Source of the DNA: Winogradskyella thalassocola
GTDB lineage: Bacteria > Bacteroidota > Bacteroidia > Flavobacteriales > Flavobacteriaceae
DNA length: 64,000 nt
Direction of reading: 5' to 3'
Assembly (NCBI RefSeq): GCF_900099995.1
Contig: NZ_FNCZ01000002.1
Coordinates: 124,001-188,000, forward strand
The position numbers were made by a program, and so were the translations under genes. Positions 54,490 through 61,921 of this stretch are shown here, piece after piece (position 1 is the stretch's first letter; every line of letters starts with the position of its first letter). The notes under the pieces are model-generated. The model was not told where the DNA came from, did not search any database, and saw nothing but the letters and a program-made list of their open reading frames with translations.

Positions 54490-54834
54490 CTAGTTGCATA
54501 TATGTTTATTAATCATATACTGCGTAATCGGCTTCAGTGTTTTTCCCGTTTCAGGATGTAAACCTAGAGCTGTAACGTATTCTAATTCCTTTTCTTTGTT
54601 CTTACCATACCAAATTTTTACACTACCGTTATTATTAAAGAATTGATCCTCACAATGCGGTGTCACTTTTTTAAAAAGTTCTATCCGCTCTTCTTTAAAT
54701 ATTTTTAGCTGATTAACATCGTATTTATTGACATCAAAATTTACTTCTACATAAGTGTTTTCATTCCAAACCATCCAGCGTTGCCTAGTTATATAATTGT
54801 ATATGACCGTGCCAATTACAAATACTAATACCAC
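54490..54834 (-). pseudogene. Membrane-anchored small protein, possibly with a disrupted 5' end
   Basis: A 114-residue frame from the GTG at 54834: a membrane helix (MVLVFVIGTVIYNYI in the annotated frame) then a soluble domain (NENTYVEVNFDVNKYDVNQLKIFKEERIELF, HPETGKTLKPITQYMINK). The same frame stays open upstream and reads GKPHIPAKECKSKRSDYLYKSSIA before a TGA at 54907-54909. An ATG in that frame lies three codons beyond (54916-54918), giving Met-Pro-Tyr-stop. So either GTG is the true start, or a former start codon has been cut off by a nonsense mutation. No family recognised. Confidence 0.45.
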
Positions 54835-55145
54835 TGCAATACTACTTTTATATAGATAATCCGAGCGTTTAGATTTACACTCTTTTGCAGGTATGTGCGG
54901 TTTTCCTCAATATGGCATTATTTTCTTGTAATTTCTAAATTTGTCGGCATGTATTTGGCTCTGTTGGCTTGTTCCTTGTGTGTTCCTTTAATGAGATTGT
55001 CGTGTCCTTCGTCCTTACAATGACCATGTTATTTATGATGCTTCTGCTGTATGATATGGAGTGTGTTGTTTTATGGGGGTATTGTGTTTGCATTTCTCCG
55101 CATCCTATTAGCTACTATATCACTCATTAAAATGTTACTCGCCTG

Positions 55146-55200
55146 ACCCGAGGTTTACCCGACGTACACCCGACGTATACCCGACGCATACCCGACGGAG
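55146..55200. repeat. Five tandem 11-bp repeats (acccgacgtat)
   Basis: Five contiguous 11-bp units: acccgaggttt, acccgacgtac, acccgacgtat, acccgacgcat, acccgacggag. The invariant part is acccga. They lie in a G+C-rich island within the otherwise AT-rich 790-bp gap between 54834 and 55625 and 425 bp before the next start codon. No other feature is evident in this gap apart from AT-rich sequence. Confidence 0.85.
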
Positions 55201-55624
55201 CTCTTCTTAAAGTTTTTGTAAATTATTGATAAGTAGTAGTTTATGGTGTTAAAAAAATACTTAGGAGTCATTTTTATTGAATTTTCAATGCGGTTTCGGG
55301 TGTTGCTAATAATTCTTCAATTTTAGGATTGTTTTTTGCTTGGATTTTGAAAAATTATTTCAAAAACGCTCATTTTGTTGTAAATACTTAAAAATGAAAC
55401 GGTTACGAGTTAAAATATTTTATATATGTTTGATGTCTAGCTGTTTAGCAAAGTGATCGTTTGCAAGCTATAAGATCCGGATTTATAGTCAGCTAGGTTT
55501 AACCAATTTGATATTGGTAGTAATCCCCTATTTACTGTAGTACCCAAAATCGTTTTGGGTCATTAACCCGATGTGTTATAATTTTAATATGCCATAAATT
55601 ATACATGTCCTAAATCTTTTTATC

Positions 55625-56425
55625 ATGGCAAAAAATAATTCATTTATTAGACTGGAAGGTACCTTAGATGGTTTAACCTTTTTTAGAAAGAACGGTAAGA
55701 ACTTCGTAAAGACGAAGAGCGGTGTCAGTAGAAATCGTATTCTTAATGATCCTGCTTATAAACGTACCCGAGAAAACATGCAAGAGTTTGGTGGTGCGGC
55801 GCGCTGTAGTAAAGCTTTTAGAGACAGTTTTGCTACTATTGCTCGTCTTGTGGGAGATACTTATCTGAGTGCTAGAATTACAGGAAAGCTCCGTGGTGTT
55901 TTACCAAGTGGTGTTGGACTGCGAGGCGAACGTACCATTAACGTGGTCGATAATGTAGTGTCTTTAGTAGGCCTTAATTTTAATGTGACTAAACCTTTTG
56001 ATAGTCATTTTAATGCACCATCAACAGGACCGGTTATTAATGCTAGTCGTGATACGGTGACGTGGTCTATTCCAGATTTTAGTACGGATACGTATATTAC
56101 TCAACCCGAAGGAGCCACCCATTGTAAGTTGGCTTTAGCGGCAGGTTATACGAGTAATTACGAGTGGGAACCTGCCTTAAAGTCTTACGAACCTGTGGAG
56201 GACGCTCCCAATGGTGTTGGAAGTGTGACTTATAGTGCTGCCATCCCATTAACGGGTATGGTTGGTGCGGCTACCGATTTGACGATTGACTTAACCGCTT
56301 ATGCCCCTATACCTGTTACCACAGCTTTGTTTGCAGGTACGGCTATAGTGTTTTACCAAGAGGTTAATGGTGAGCTTTATGAGCTTGCTCAAGGTCATTG
56401 TATGAAGATTGCTGGTGGTGTTTAG
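55625..56425 (+). CDS. Conserved flavobacterial protein, unknown function
   Basis: A 266-residue protein without signal peptide or membrane helix. Starts KNNSFIRLEGTLDGLTFFRKNGKNFVKTKSGVSRNRILNDPAYKRTRENMQEFGGAARCSKAFRDSF: a short beta-hairpin, basic helix, and a conserved NDPAYKRTRENMQEF segment. This N-terminal layout resembles a family of unknown function often found in several copies per flavobacterial genome (similar in style to DUF6266). The C-terminal half is beta-rich with repeated Thr-Val-Pro segments. It sits alone among repeat-rich sequence with a terminator after it. Confidence 0.6.
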   Translation: MAKNNSFIRLEGTLDGLTFFRKNGKNFVKTKSGVSRNRILNDPAYKRTRENMQEFGGAARCSKAFRDSFATIARLVGDTYLSARITGKLRGVLPSGVGLRGERTINVVDNVVSLVGLNFNVTKPFDSHFNAPSTGPVINASRDTVTWSIPDFSTDTYITQPEGATHCKLALAAGYTSNYEWEPALKSYEPVEDAPNGVGSVTYSAAIPLTGMVGAATDLTIDLTAYAPIPVTTALFAGTAIVFYQEVNGELYELAQGHCMKIAGGV

Positions 56426-56429
56426 CTGG

Positions 56430-56486
56430 TGGCTGTTGGCTTTTGGCTTTTAGCCTTTGGCTGTTAGCTTTTAGGCTTTAAGTTTT
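56430..56486. repeat. Degenerate short repeats (TGGCTGTTGGCTTTTGGC)
   Basis: Interspersed tggctgt, ggctttt and agctttt pieces occur several times in 57 bases after the 55625 gene. A related piece (gctaactgcc-aaaagttaaaagcc) lies before the yihY-like gene at about 836-866. Probably non-coding repeat debris; no function evident. Confidence 0.45.
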
Positions 56487-56491
56487 GTTTG

Positions 56492-56525
56492 AATCCCGCA
56501 TTGGTTTCCTTTGCGGGATTTTTTG
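56492..56525 (+). terminator. Terminator after the 55625 gene
   Basis: A 9-bp perfect stem aatcccgca / tgcgggatt with an 11-base loop followed by Ts. Confidence 0.85.
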
Positions 56526-56547
56526 TTGGTTGGTTTTTGGTTGATCG

Positions 56548-56624
56548 GGGATTAGGGATTAGGGATTAGGGAATAGGGAATAGGGAATAGGGATTAGGTG
56601 TTGGGGATTAGGTGTTGGGGAATA
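56548..56624. repeat. Eleven tandem 7-bp telomere-like repeats (GGGATTA/GGGAATA)
   Basis: Exactly eleven units of 7 bp: GGGATTA x3, GGGAATA x3, GGGATTA, GGTGTTG, GGGATTA, GGTGTTG, GGGAATA. The G runs on the plus strand could fold into G-quadruplexes. They lie in the 442-bp gap between the 55625 and 56868 genes, which otherwise holds only the terminator at 56492. Confidence 0.9.
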
Positions 56625-56867
56625 TATTTCATCTTTAGATGTGAAAAAGGCATTATAAAGATGAATTTGGTGTTTTATCTTGTTTATTATTAATGACTTA
56701 ACTATTATTTGTAGTTTTATTACAATCCTTAAATACGGTATCCTTAGCCGTATGAATTACTATAATTCGTTGTTGACAAACGCTAGCAAGATTACCCAGT
56801 ACTGGGTATGGTTTGCTGTATACATAGTCATTATTTTTATCACTAGTCAACATCATATCAGCGAATT

Positions 56868-57923
56868 ATGTCACTAAAAATTTCAACTTGGAACGTAAAA
56901 CACAGCCAGAAACTTATTGAAGACCATCCAACTGCAGATATCTTAGAGCGGATTGGGCGTGTTAAAGACACCATTACTCTAATTAACGCCGACATCCTAT
57001 TAGTGGTTGAAGGCCCGAAAGGGGAAGCTAAGATTATTGACTTTTGCCATAAGGTATTAGACAATGCCTGGGTACCTGTGCTTTTGCAAGGCCCAACTGA
57101 TGGAGTGGGAGATCGGGATCGGGATTATGGTTACGATATGCGTGGCACACAGTGGGTGTGGTATTTGGTAAAGCCATCGGTGTTACCGCAATGCCGTATA
57201 CAAGCCGCTACAGTTTGGCACTCTTTTATTGGTCGTGATAATTGGCAGGTGAATTACTGGGGCCAGTTTGAACGCGACAACCACGAGCATTACCGTCAGC
57301 CGCAAGTTCTCATTTATAAATTAGATGACGGTAAAGAAATTGAATGCATTGGCGTGCATCTTAAATCTAAGATTAATAAAGACCCCATTACTTATGATGC
57401 TGAGCAGAACCTCACTGGTGATTATGTGAACACTGCTTTAAAAGCCCGCGTGAAACTCGCTACCGAAGCCCGTAATATTCGGCATTATGTCGATGCGAAG
57501 TTTAGACAATTAGAAGCCCCGGCTTTAGTGATTTTAGGAGATTGTAATGATGGCCCTGGACAAGATTATTTTGAATCTAACTATCTGTTTTTTGATCTGA
57601 TACAGAATCTGCAAGGAGAAGTTTTGATGGCCGAAAAGTATTTTAACCACGTGTTGTTTGATGTGGCTAAAGATCTGCGCTGGACAGCACGCTTTAGAGA
57701 TCCCATTCTCAAAATTCCAGCCAGTAAAAACCCTTTGCTTATCGATCATATTTTAGTGAGTCAACCTTTGTGCAATGGCAGTTTTCCGCTAAAGGTGAAT
57801 GCGAAAGCAGGTAAGGTGGAGCATGAGATTTTTGAGCGGGTGAATGCCAATTCTAACAGTAAGACCATTTCTAGTGATCATCGGCCTGTGTCTGTGGTGC
57901 TGGAGGATACGGTTATTGTTTAG
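56868..57923 (+). CDS. Endonuclease/exonuclease/phosphatase (EEP) family protein
   Basis: A 351-residue cytoplasmic protein of the DNase I-like EEP superfamily. Active-site landmarks are N9 (STWNVKHSQ), E48 (LLVVEGP), the His/Asn of GVHLKSK, the Asp-Asn pair in LGDCNDGPGQDYFE, and the catalytic Asp-His of ISSDHRPVSV. No signal peptide. Substrate could be nucleic acid or a phosphodiester; the family does not decide. Stand-alone gene. Confidence 0.85.
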   Translation: MSLKISTWNVKHSQKLIEDHPTADILERIGRVKDTITLINADILLVVEGPKGEAKIIDFCHKVLDNAWVPVLLQGPTDGVGDRDRDYGYDMRGTQWVWYLVKPSVLPQCRIQAATVWHSFIGRDNWQVNYWGQFERDNHEHYRQPQVLIYKLDDGKEIECIGVHLKSKINKDPITYDAEQNLTGDYVNTALKARVKLATEARNIRHYVDAKFRQLEAPALVILGDCNDGPGQDYFESNYLFFDLIQNLQGEVLMAEKYFNHVLFDVAKDLRWTARFRDPILKIPASKNPLLIDHILVSQPLCNGSFPLKVNAKAGKVEHEIFERVNANSNSKTISSDHRPVSVVLEDTVIV

Positions 57924-57991
57924 TTTGCTTTTATTGAGGGAGCTTTACTCAATACTTTTAGTTTGAATTATTAATTAAAACCAACTATATA

Positions 57992-59239
57992 ATGAAAAAT
58001 TTAAAAAGAGGCCTTTTGTTTACATTAGTTTTATGTACCTCATTCATTTTTTCTCAAGAGCAAGACACAATCAAAACTATAGAAGCGAAAATTGAAGATC
58101 AAAATAAAGCTTTAGAAACTAAACAAAACGCATTAAAACAAGCCCAAAGTTTCCTTGTGGCATTAAATGAAAGTGATCCAAGTAATTCATTAATAAAAGT
58201 TTATGAAAGTAAAGTCGAAGTGTTGCATTTGGAAATAGTGAATATAAAGGCATTGCTTTTTGAGTTTAACGAACAGTTAAAAGCTAAGTCTGTTGAAGCC
58301 AACACTAATTTTGATGTCAGTACGTTGCTTAATCCTATGATGAGATCGAAAGAAGCTGAAAAAAAGGATAACGATTTTTGGTTTGAGAATGATATTAGAA
58401 ACCCAATAGCATTTACAGAATTTATTGTTAGGAATCCAAGACTAAATGGGAATGATGTGATCTCAAAACCTTCAAATTTATCCTCATATCATTATATAAG
58501 ACCTGGATCTATTATTAACATTTTATTTAAAGAAGAAATATATAGTAAACTTGAAAAGTCAACACAATTATCAGCAAGTGCTTATCTAAAAAGAATAGAT
58601 GGAAGTGTTGTTCCGATTGCTGTAAGTGGCTATTTTGATGTGAATGTTGAAACTAATCAGGTTAATTTTGAGAAAAATATTACGTCAAGGAACAGTGATA
58701 ATAAAACGAGTTTAGTTTATAATTTCGAAATAGAGACAACTAAGAGAGAACCAATTCAGGCAGAGGTAAATACAAGTATGGTTAACCCGCAACCAAAGGA
58801 TAAACTTGTTGTAACAATTATAAATACCTCTGATGGGAATGTCTCATTTACTACTACTTTTGAATATGAAGATTATGGATGGGAAACCACTCCTAGTGGT
58901 GGATTTTCATGGGTAAACACTATTAATCAGAATAATGCAAATTTTCAACCCGCAGGTAGCTCTGGTATCAGTTTTCATTATAAATTAAATAAAGGAGCAA
59001 GCTTCTTTAAAAATTTTATTAATCCAAGTTTTGGGCCAGAACTATTAGTTCTTCAAGATGGTAATGAGAACACCAATGTTGGCTTAGGATTATCTGTGTC
59101 TACTTTGCTGCGCTCAGTTAAAGTTGGTTATGGTTGGTATTTAGTAGGTGAAAACGGAAGACCTTATGTGTCTATTGGAGTTAATTTTGTAGAGGGGTAC
59201 AAATCCATATCTTCTATTCTTGCTAGATCAAAAGATTAG
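57992..59239 (+). CDS. Exported protein with N-terminal coiled coil, unknown function
   Basis: A 415-residue exported protein. Signal peptide MKNLKRGLLFTLVLCTSFIFS. A coiled coil at about 28-105 (IEAKIEDQNKALETKQNALKQAQSF, LEIVNIKALLFEFNEQLK) precedes a beta-rich domain ending in FKNFINPSFGPELLVLQDGNENTNVGLGLSVSTLLRSVKVGYGWYLVGENGRPYVSIGVNF, which looks like the last strands of an outer-membrane barrel. No family recognised. Its neighbour at 59392 may be related. Confidence 0.7.
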   Translation: MKNLKRGLLFTLVLCTSFIFSQEQDTIKTIEAKIEDQNKALETKQNALKQAQSFLVALNESDPSNSLIKVYESKVEVLHLEIVNIKALLFEFNEQLKAKSVEANTNFDVSTLLNPMMRSKEAEKKDNDFWFENDIRNPIAFTEFIVRNPRLNGNDVISKPSNLSSYHYIRPGSIINILFKEEIYSKLEKSTQLSASAYLKRIDGSVVPIAVSGYFDVNVETNQVNFEKNITSRNSDNKTSLVYNFEIETTKREPIQAEVNTSMVNPQPKDKLVVTIINTSDGNVSFTTTFEYEDYGWETTPSGGFSWVNTINQNNANFQPAGSSGISFHYKLNKGASFFKNFINPSFGPELLVLQDGNENTNVGLGLSVSTLLRSVKVGYGWYLVGENGRPYVSIGVNFVEGYKSISSILARSKD

Positions 59240-59391
59240 CTTGTTTTGGTGATTCGAGATGCGTGATTCTGGGTTTGGGATGTTAATAGAGCGTAGCGCG
59301 TTTTTCATTACGGAATACCGTAAGGTCTGTCGTATAGTTTCATTTATGTTTGTTTATTAAGAACAATCACAATACTCTAAATACATTCAAA

Positions 59392-60120
59392 ATGAAAAAA
59401 CTATTACTTTTTATGATCATTTGCTTAATGATACTGCCAACTCACGTCAAAGCACAAAACGATGGAGCTATAGCAGGTGCTGTTGCAGGAGGGTTGCTTG
59501 CTATTGGTGCTGGTATTGCTGCGGTAAAACAAATGGAAGAACAAGCGGAGCTTAAAGCTACACAGTATATCTTGGCGAATCACCCGGAGTTATCAAGCTT
59601 TTCTTTAAAGACCTTAGACTTCGATGGTAAGAAGCTTAAAGATATGTCTGCAGTATCTGTTATTTCTTATAAGATACAAGAATTTACACCAGAAGATAAG
59701 CCTGAACTAAACGGTAAAAAACAAGTGTTGTTTGCCTTTACGAGTCAAGGATGGATTAGTGAAAGCGGCATTAATTTTAATAAAATAACCTGGTACTTAA
59801 TTGATGATGTAGAATGGATGAACATGATGGTTGCTTATGTTAAAGTTTCCTCAAGCGAAAAAGATGAGTCCACTTTAGAAAGTACTTTAAAAGAAGGACG
59901 AGTCGTGAACAAAGGGGTGAAGGTAAAAAGTAAGCTGATTATACCCTTTTTTAAGTTGGAAGGAGACATGTATGTCGTCACGGATTATTCAGAAGACATG
60001 AAATTGGTTTATAACGAACGGTCTCTTGGTATTTTTCTAAAAGCCTCAAAAGATTTAGTGCAAATGGGACGCGGGGATTTGATAAAAATTCATGAGTTTT
60101 TGTTTGCGGAGGAAGATTAA
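59392..60120 (+). CDS. Exported protein with glycine-zipper segment, unknown function
   Basis: A 242-residue protein from the ATG at 59392, which yields the signal peptide KKLLLFMIICLMILPTHVKAQ; the ATG at 59350 is less likely. A glycine zipper follows directly (AIAGAVAGGLLAIGAGIAA), then a beta/alpha domain with VISYKIQEFTPED and ITWYLIDDVEWMNMMVAYVKV. No family recognised. It could insert into or bind the outer membrane. A terminator follows at 60142. Confidence 0.65.
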   Translation: MKKLLLFMIICLMILPTHVKAQNDGAIAGAVAGGLLAIGAGIAAVKQMEEQAELKATQYILANHPELSSFSLKTLDFDGKKLKDMSAVSVISYKIQEFTPEDKPELNGKKQVLFAFTSQGWISESGINFNKITWYLIDDVEWMNMMVAYVKVSSSEKDESTLESTLKEGRVVNKGVKVKSKLIIPFFKLEGDMYVVTDYSEDMKLVYNERSLGIFLKASKDLVQMGRGDLIKIHEFLFAEED

Positions 60121-60141
60121 TTAGGCATTTCAGTGTTTTTA

Positions 60142-60168
60142 AGTGCTTCATGATGGAGCACTTTTTTG
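60142..60168 (+). terminator. Terminator before the type I RM island
   Basis: A 6-bp stem agtgct / agcact with an 8-base loop and a following T run. Insulates hsdM from the upstream gene. Confidence 0.7.
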
Positions 60169-60272
60169 TTTAGTGATTATCTTATGAAAATACTACAGCT
60201 TTCATTTTGGAAACATGTTACTTTTCCTATCTTTAGACTCCCTACATTTAAATTATAATTGACCGATCGTTT

Positions 60273-60290
60273 TGCGTTTATTTAAACGCA
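60273..60290. promoter_or_regulatory. Dyad TGCGTTT-N4-AAACGCA before hsdM
   Basis: A perfect 7-bp inverted repeat with a 4-base spacer, centred about 30 bp before the hsdM start codon, with no T run. Good shape for a repressor-binding site controlling the restriction-modification operon, or a leader hairpin. Confidence 0.5.
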
Positions 60291-60309
60291 GAATTACTAA
60301 TGCCAATTT

Positions 60310-61920
60310 ATGACCAAAAAACTAACTAAGGCCGATATCAATTTCGAGCAAGAACTCTGGAAAGCTGCCAATGAACTCCGAGGTGCTGTTGCCGAAAACC
60401 AATATAAAGATTACATCTTACCTCTCATATTTTTAAAGCATGTCTCTGAACGGTATGAGTTGCGACGCGACAGTTTAAAAACGCTATTGCAAGATCCAAA
60501 ATCGGATTACTATACAGAGGACAATGAAGAACAAAATTACGTCCTTGAAGACCCAGACGAGTACCTGTCTAAAAACACCTATATCATTCCAGAAAAAGCC
60601 ACTTGGCAATTTCTACAGGATAGTGCGGAGCAAGACAATATAAAAGTATTAGTCGATAATGCCTTTGATATTTTAGACGATACCTTAGCCAACTACCGAC
60701 CCGACTTAAAAGGGATATTGCCACGCATCTTTGTGAAAAGCCAATTAACAGCTAAACAAGTGGCAGGTTTAATTAATTTATTAGCCAATCCTAAACTATC
60801 TGAAAAAGAAAACCCAGATAGTGATATTCTTGGGCGTGTCTACGAGTATTACATTGGTAAGTTTGCTATAGCAGAAGGTTCTGGTGCAGGCCAATTCTTT
60901 ACACCAGGTAGTATTGTGCGTTTGTTGGTAGAAATGATAGAGCCATACGAAGGCAAAATCTTTGATGCCGCTTGTGGTTCTGGAGGTATGTTTGTGCAAT
61001 CCTTAAAGTTTTTACAAGCGCATAACGGAGACAAAAAGAACATTTCCATTTACGGACAAGAACGTTACGATGGTACGTTGCGTTTATGTAAAATGAACCT
61101 CGCTTTACGAGACTTGTCTTTTGATGTCCGTTTAGGCGATTCTTTATTACAAGATAAGTTTCCAGATTTAAAGGCAGACTTCATCATCGTAAATCCACCT
61201 TTTAATGTGAGTCAATGGCATCCCGAAGATTTACCAGAAAACGACCCACGACTCTTTGGACCTAAAGATGAGTTTACCACCGATGGTAGTGCCAATTATA
61301 TGTGGATGCAAACGTTTTGGAGTCACTTAAGTGATAAAGGTACGGCAAGTGTAGTAATGGCAAATGGAGCCATGACCTCTAACAATAAAGGAGAGAAAAA
61401 CGTACGCCAACATATGGTAGATCACAGTATGGTAGATTGTATTGTGCGGTTACCAGACAAACTGTTTTTAACTACAGGGATTCCTGCCTGTATTTTTATA
61501 CTCAGTAAAAACAGAGATGGCAAAGATGGTATCCATCGCGAACGAACTAACGAAATACTTTTTATAGATACTTCTAAAATGGGTACTATGGAAAGTAGAA
61601 AGCTACGTGTGTTTACAGATGATGATATTAATAAAGTCACCGAAACATATCACAACTGGCGAAACGTCATTGCGAGCGAAGTGAAGCAATCTGCCTCTTA
61701 CGAAGACCAAGCAGGTTTCTCATACAGCGCCACCCTAGAAGAAGTACAAAAACAAGACTACAAACTTACACCAGGTATTTACGTTGGTACAGAAGCTGTA
61801 GAAGATGATGGTATTCCGTTTGAAGATAAAATGGAAACCTTAAAAATGCAATTGGAAGCGCAGTTTAAAAAAGGGAATGCGTTGCAGCAACAGATTTTAG
61901 AAAATTTTGAAAGATTATAA
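60310..61920 (+). CDS. hsdM: Type I restriction-modification system DNA methyltransferase subunit
   Basis: A 536-residue HsdM that, with HsdS, methylates adenine N6 in a bipartite target and, with HsdR, restricts foreign DNA. The HsdM N-terminal helical domain spans about 8-165. The methyltransferase domain has FTPGSIVRLL (197-206), AdoMet motif I DAACGSGGMF (219-228) and catalytic motif IV NPPF (295-298). Starts at the ATG at 60310. A dispersed genomic repeat inserted in frame adds about 11 residues at 452-462 (NVIASEVKQSA), between the usual HNW and YEDQAGFSYSATLEEV segments. hsdS and hsdR are not in the window; the next gene starts one base after the stop codon. Confidence 0.95.
   Translation: MTKKLTKADINFEQELWKAANELRGAVAENQYKDYILPLIFLKHVSERYELRRDSLKTLLQDPKSDYYTEDNEEQNYVLEDPDEYLSKNTYIIPEKATWQFLQDSAEQDNIKVLVDNAFDILDDTLANYRPDLKGILPRIFVKSQLTAKQVAGLINLLANPKLSEKENPDSDILGRVYEYYIGKFAIAEGSGAGQFFTPGSIVRLLVEMIEPYEGKIFDAACGSGGMFVQSLKFLQAHNGDKKNISIYGQERYDGTLRLCKMNLALRDLSFDVRLGDSLLQDKFPDLKADFIIVNPPFNVSQWHPEDLPENDPRLFGPKDEFTTDGSANYMWMQTFWSHLSDKGTASVVMANGAMTSNNKGEKNVRQHMVDHSMVDCIVRLPDKLFLTTGIPACIFILSKNRDGKDGIHRERTNEILFIDTSKMGTMESRKLRVFTDDDINKVTETYHNWRNVIASEVKQSASYEDQAGFSYSATLEEVQKQDYKLTPGIYVGTEAVEDDGIPFEDKMETLKMQLEAQFKKGNALQQQILENFERL
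61665..61693 (+). repeat. Dispersed repeat inserted in frame within hsdM (cgtcattgcgagcgaagtga...)
   Basis: The 29-base segment starts cgtcattgcgagcgaag and ends gaagcaatctg. This is a short repeat I know as dispersed between genes in Bacteroidota genomes, and a degenerate copy is at 42727 in this window. Here it is translated as NVIASEVKQSA without breaking the frame. Confidence 0.7.
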
Positions 61921-61921
61921 T

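Noticed and set aside
55146-55200. Possible plasmid or phage iteron origin
   Set aside because: No replication initiator, partition or phage structural gene is adjacent; reported only as a repeat array.
56491-56525. A GAATCCCGC segment that resembles the T-arm of a tRNA
   Set aside because: No acceptor stem, anticodon arm or CCA end fits around it; the sequence forms a clean terminator hairpin with a T run.
56548-56624. Possible CRISPR array
   Set aside because: Units are 7 bp and contiguous with no spacers, and no cas gene is nearby.
56680-56877. A 65-residue hydrophobic frame before the EEP-family gene
   Set aside because: It overlaps the EEP gene start, has an odd composition for a membrane protein, and lies in a repeat-rich non-coding gap.
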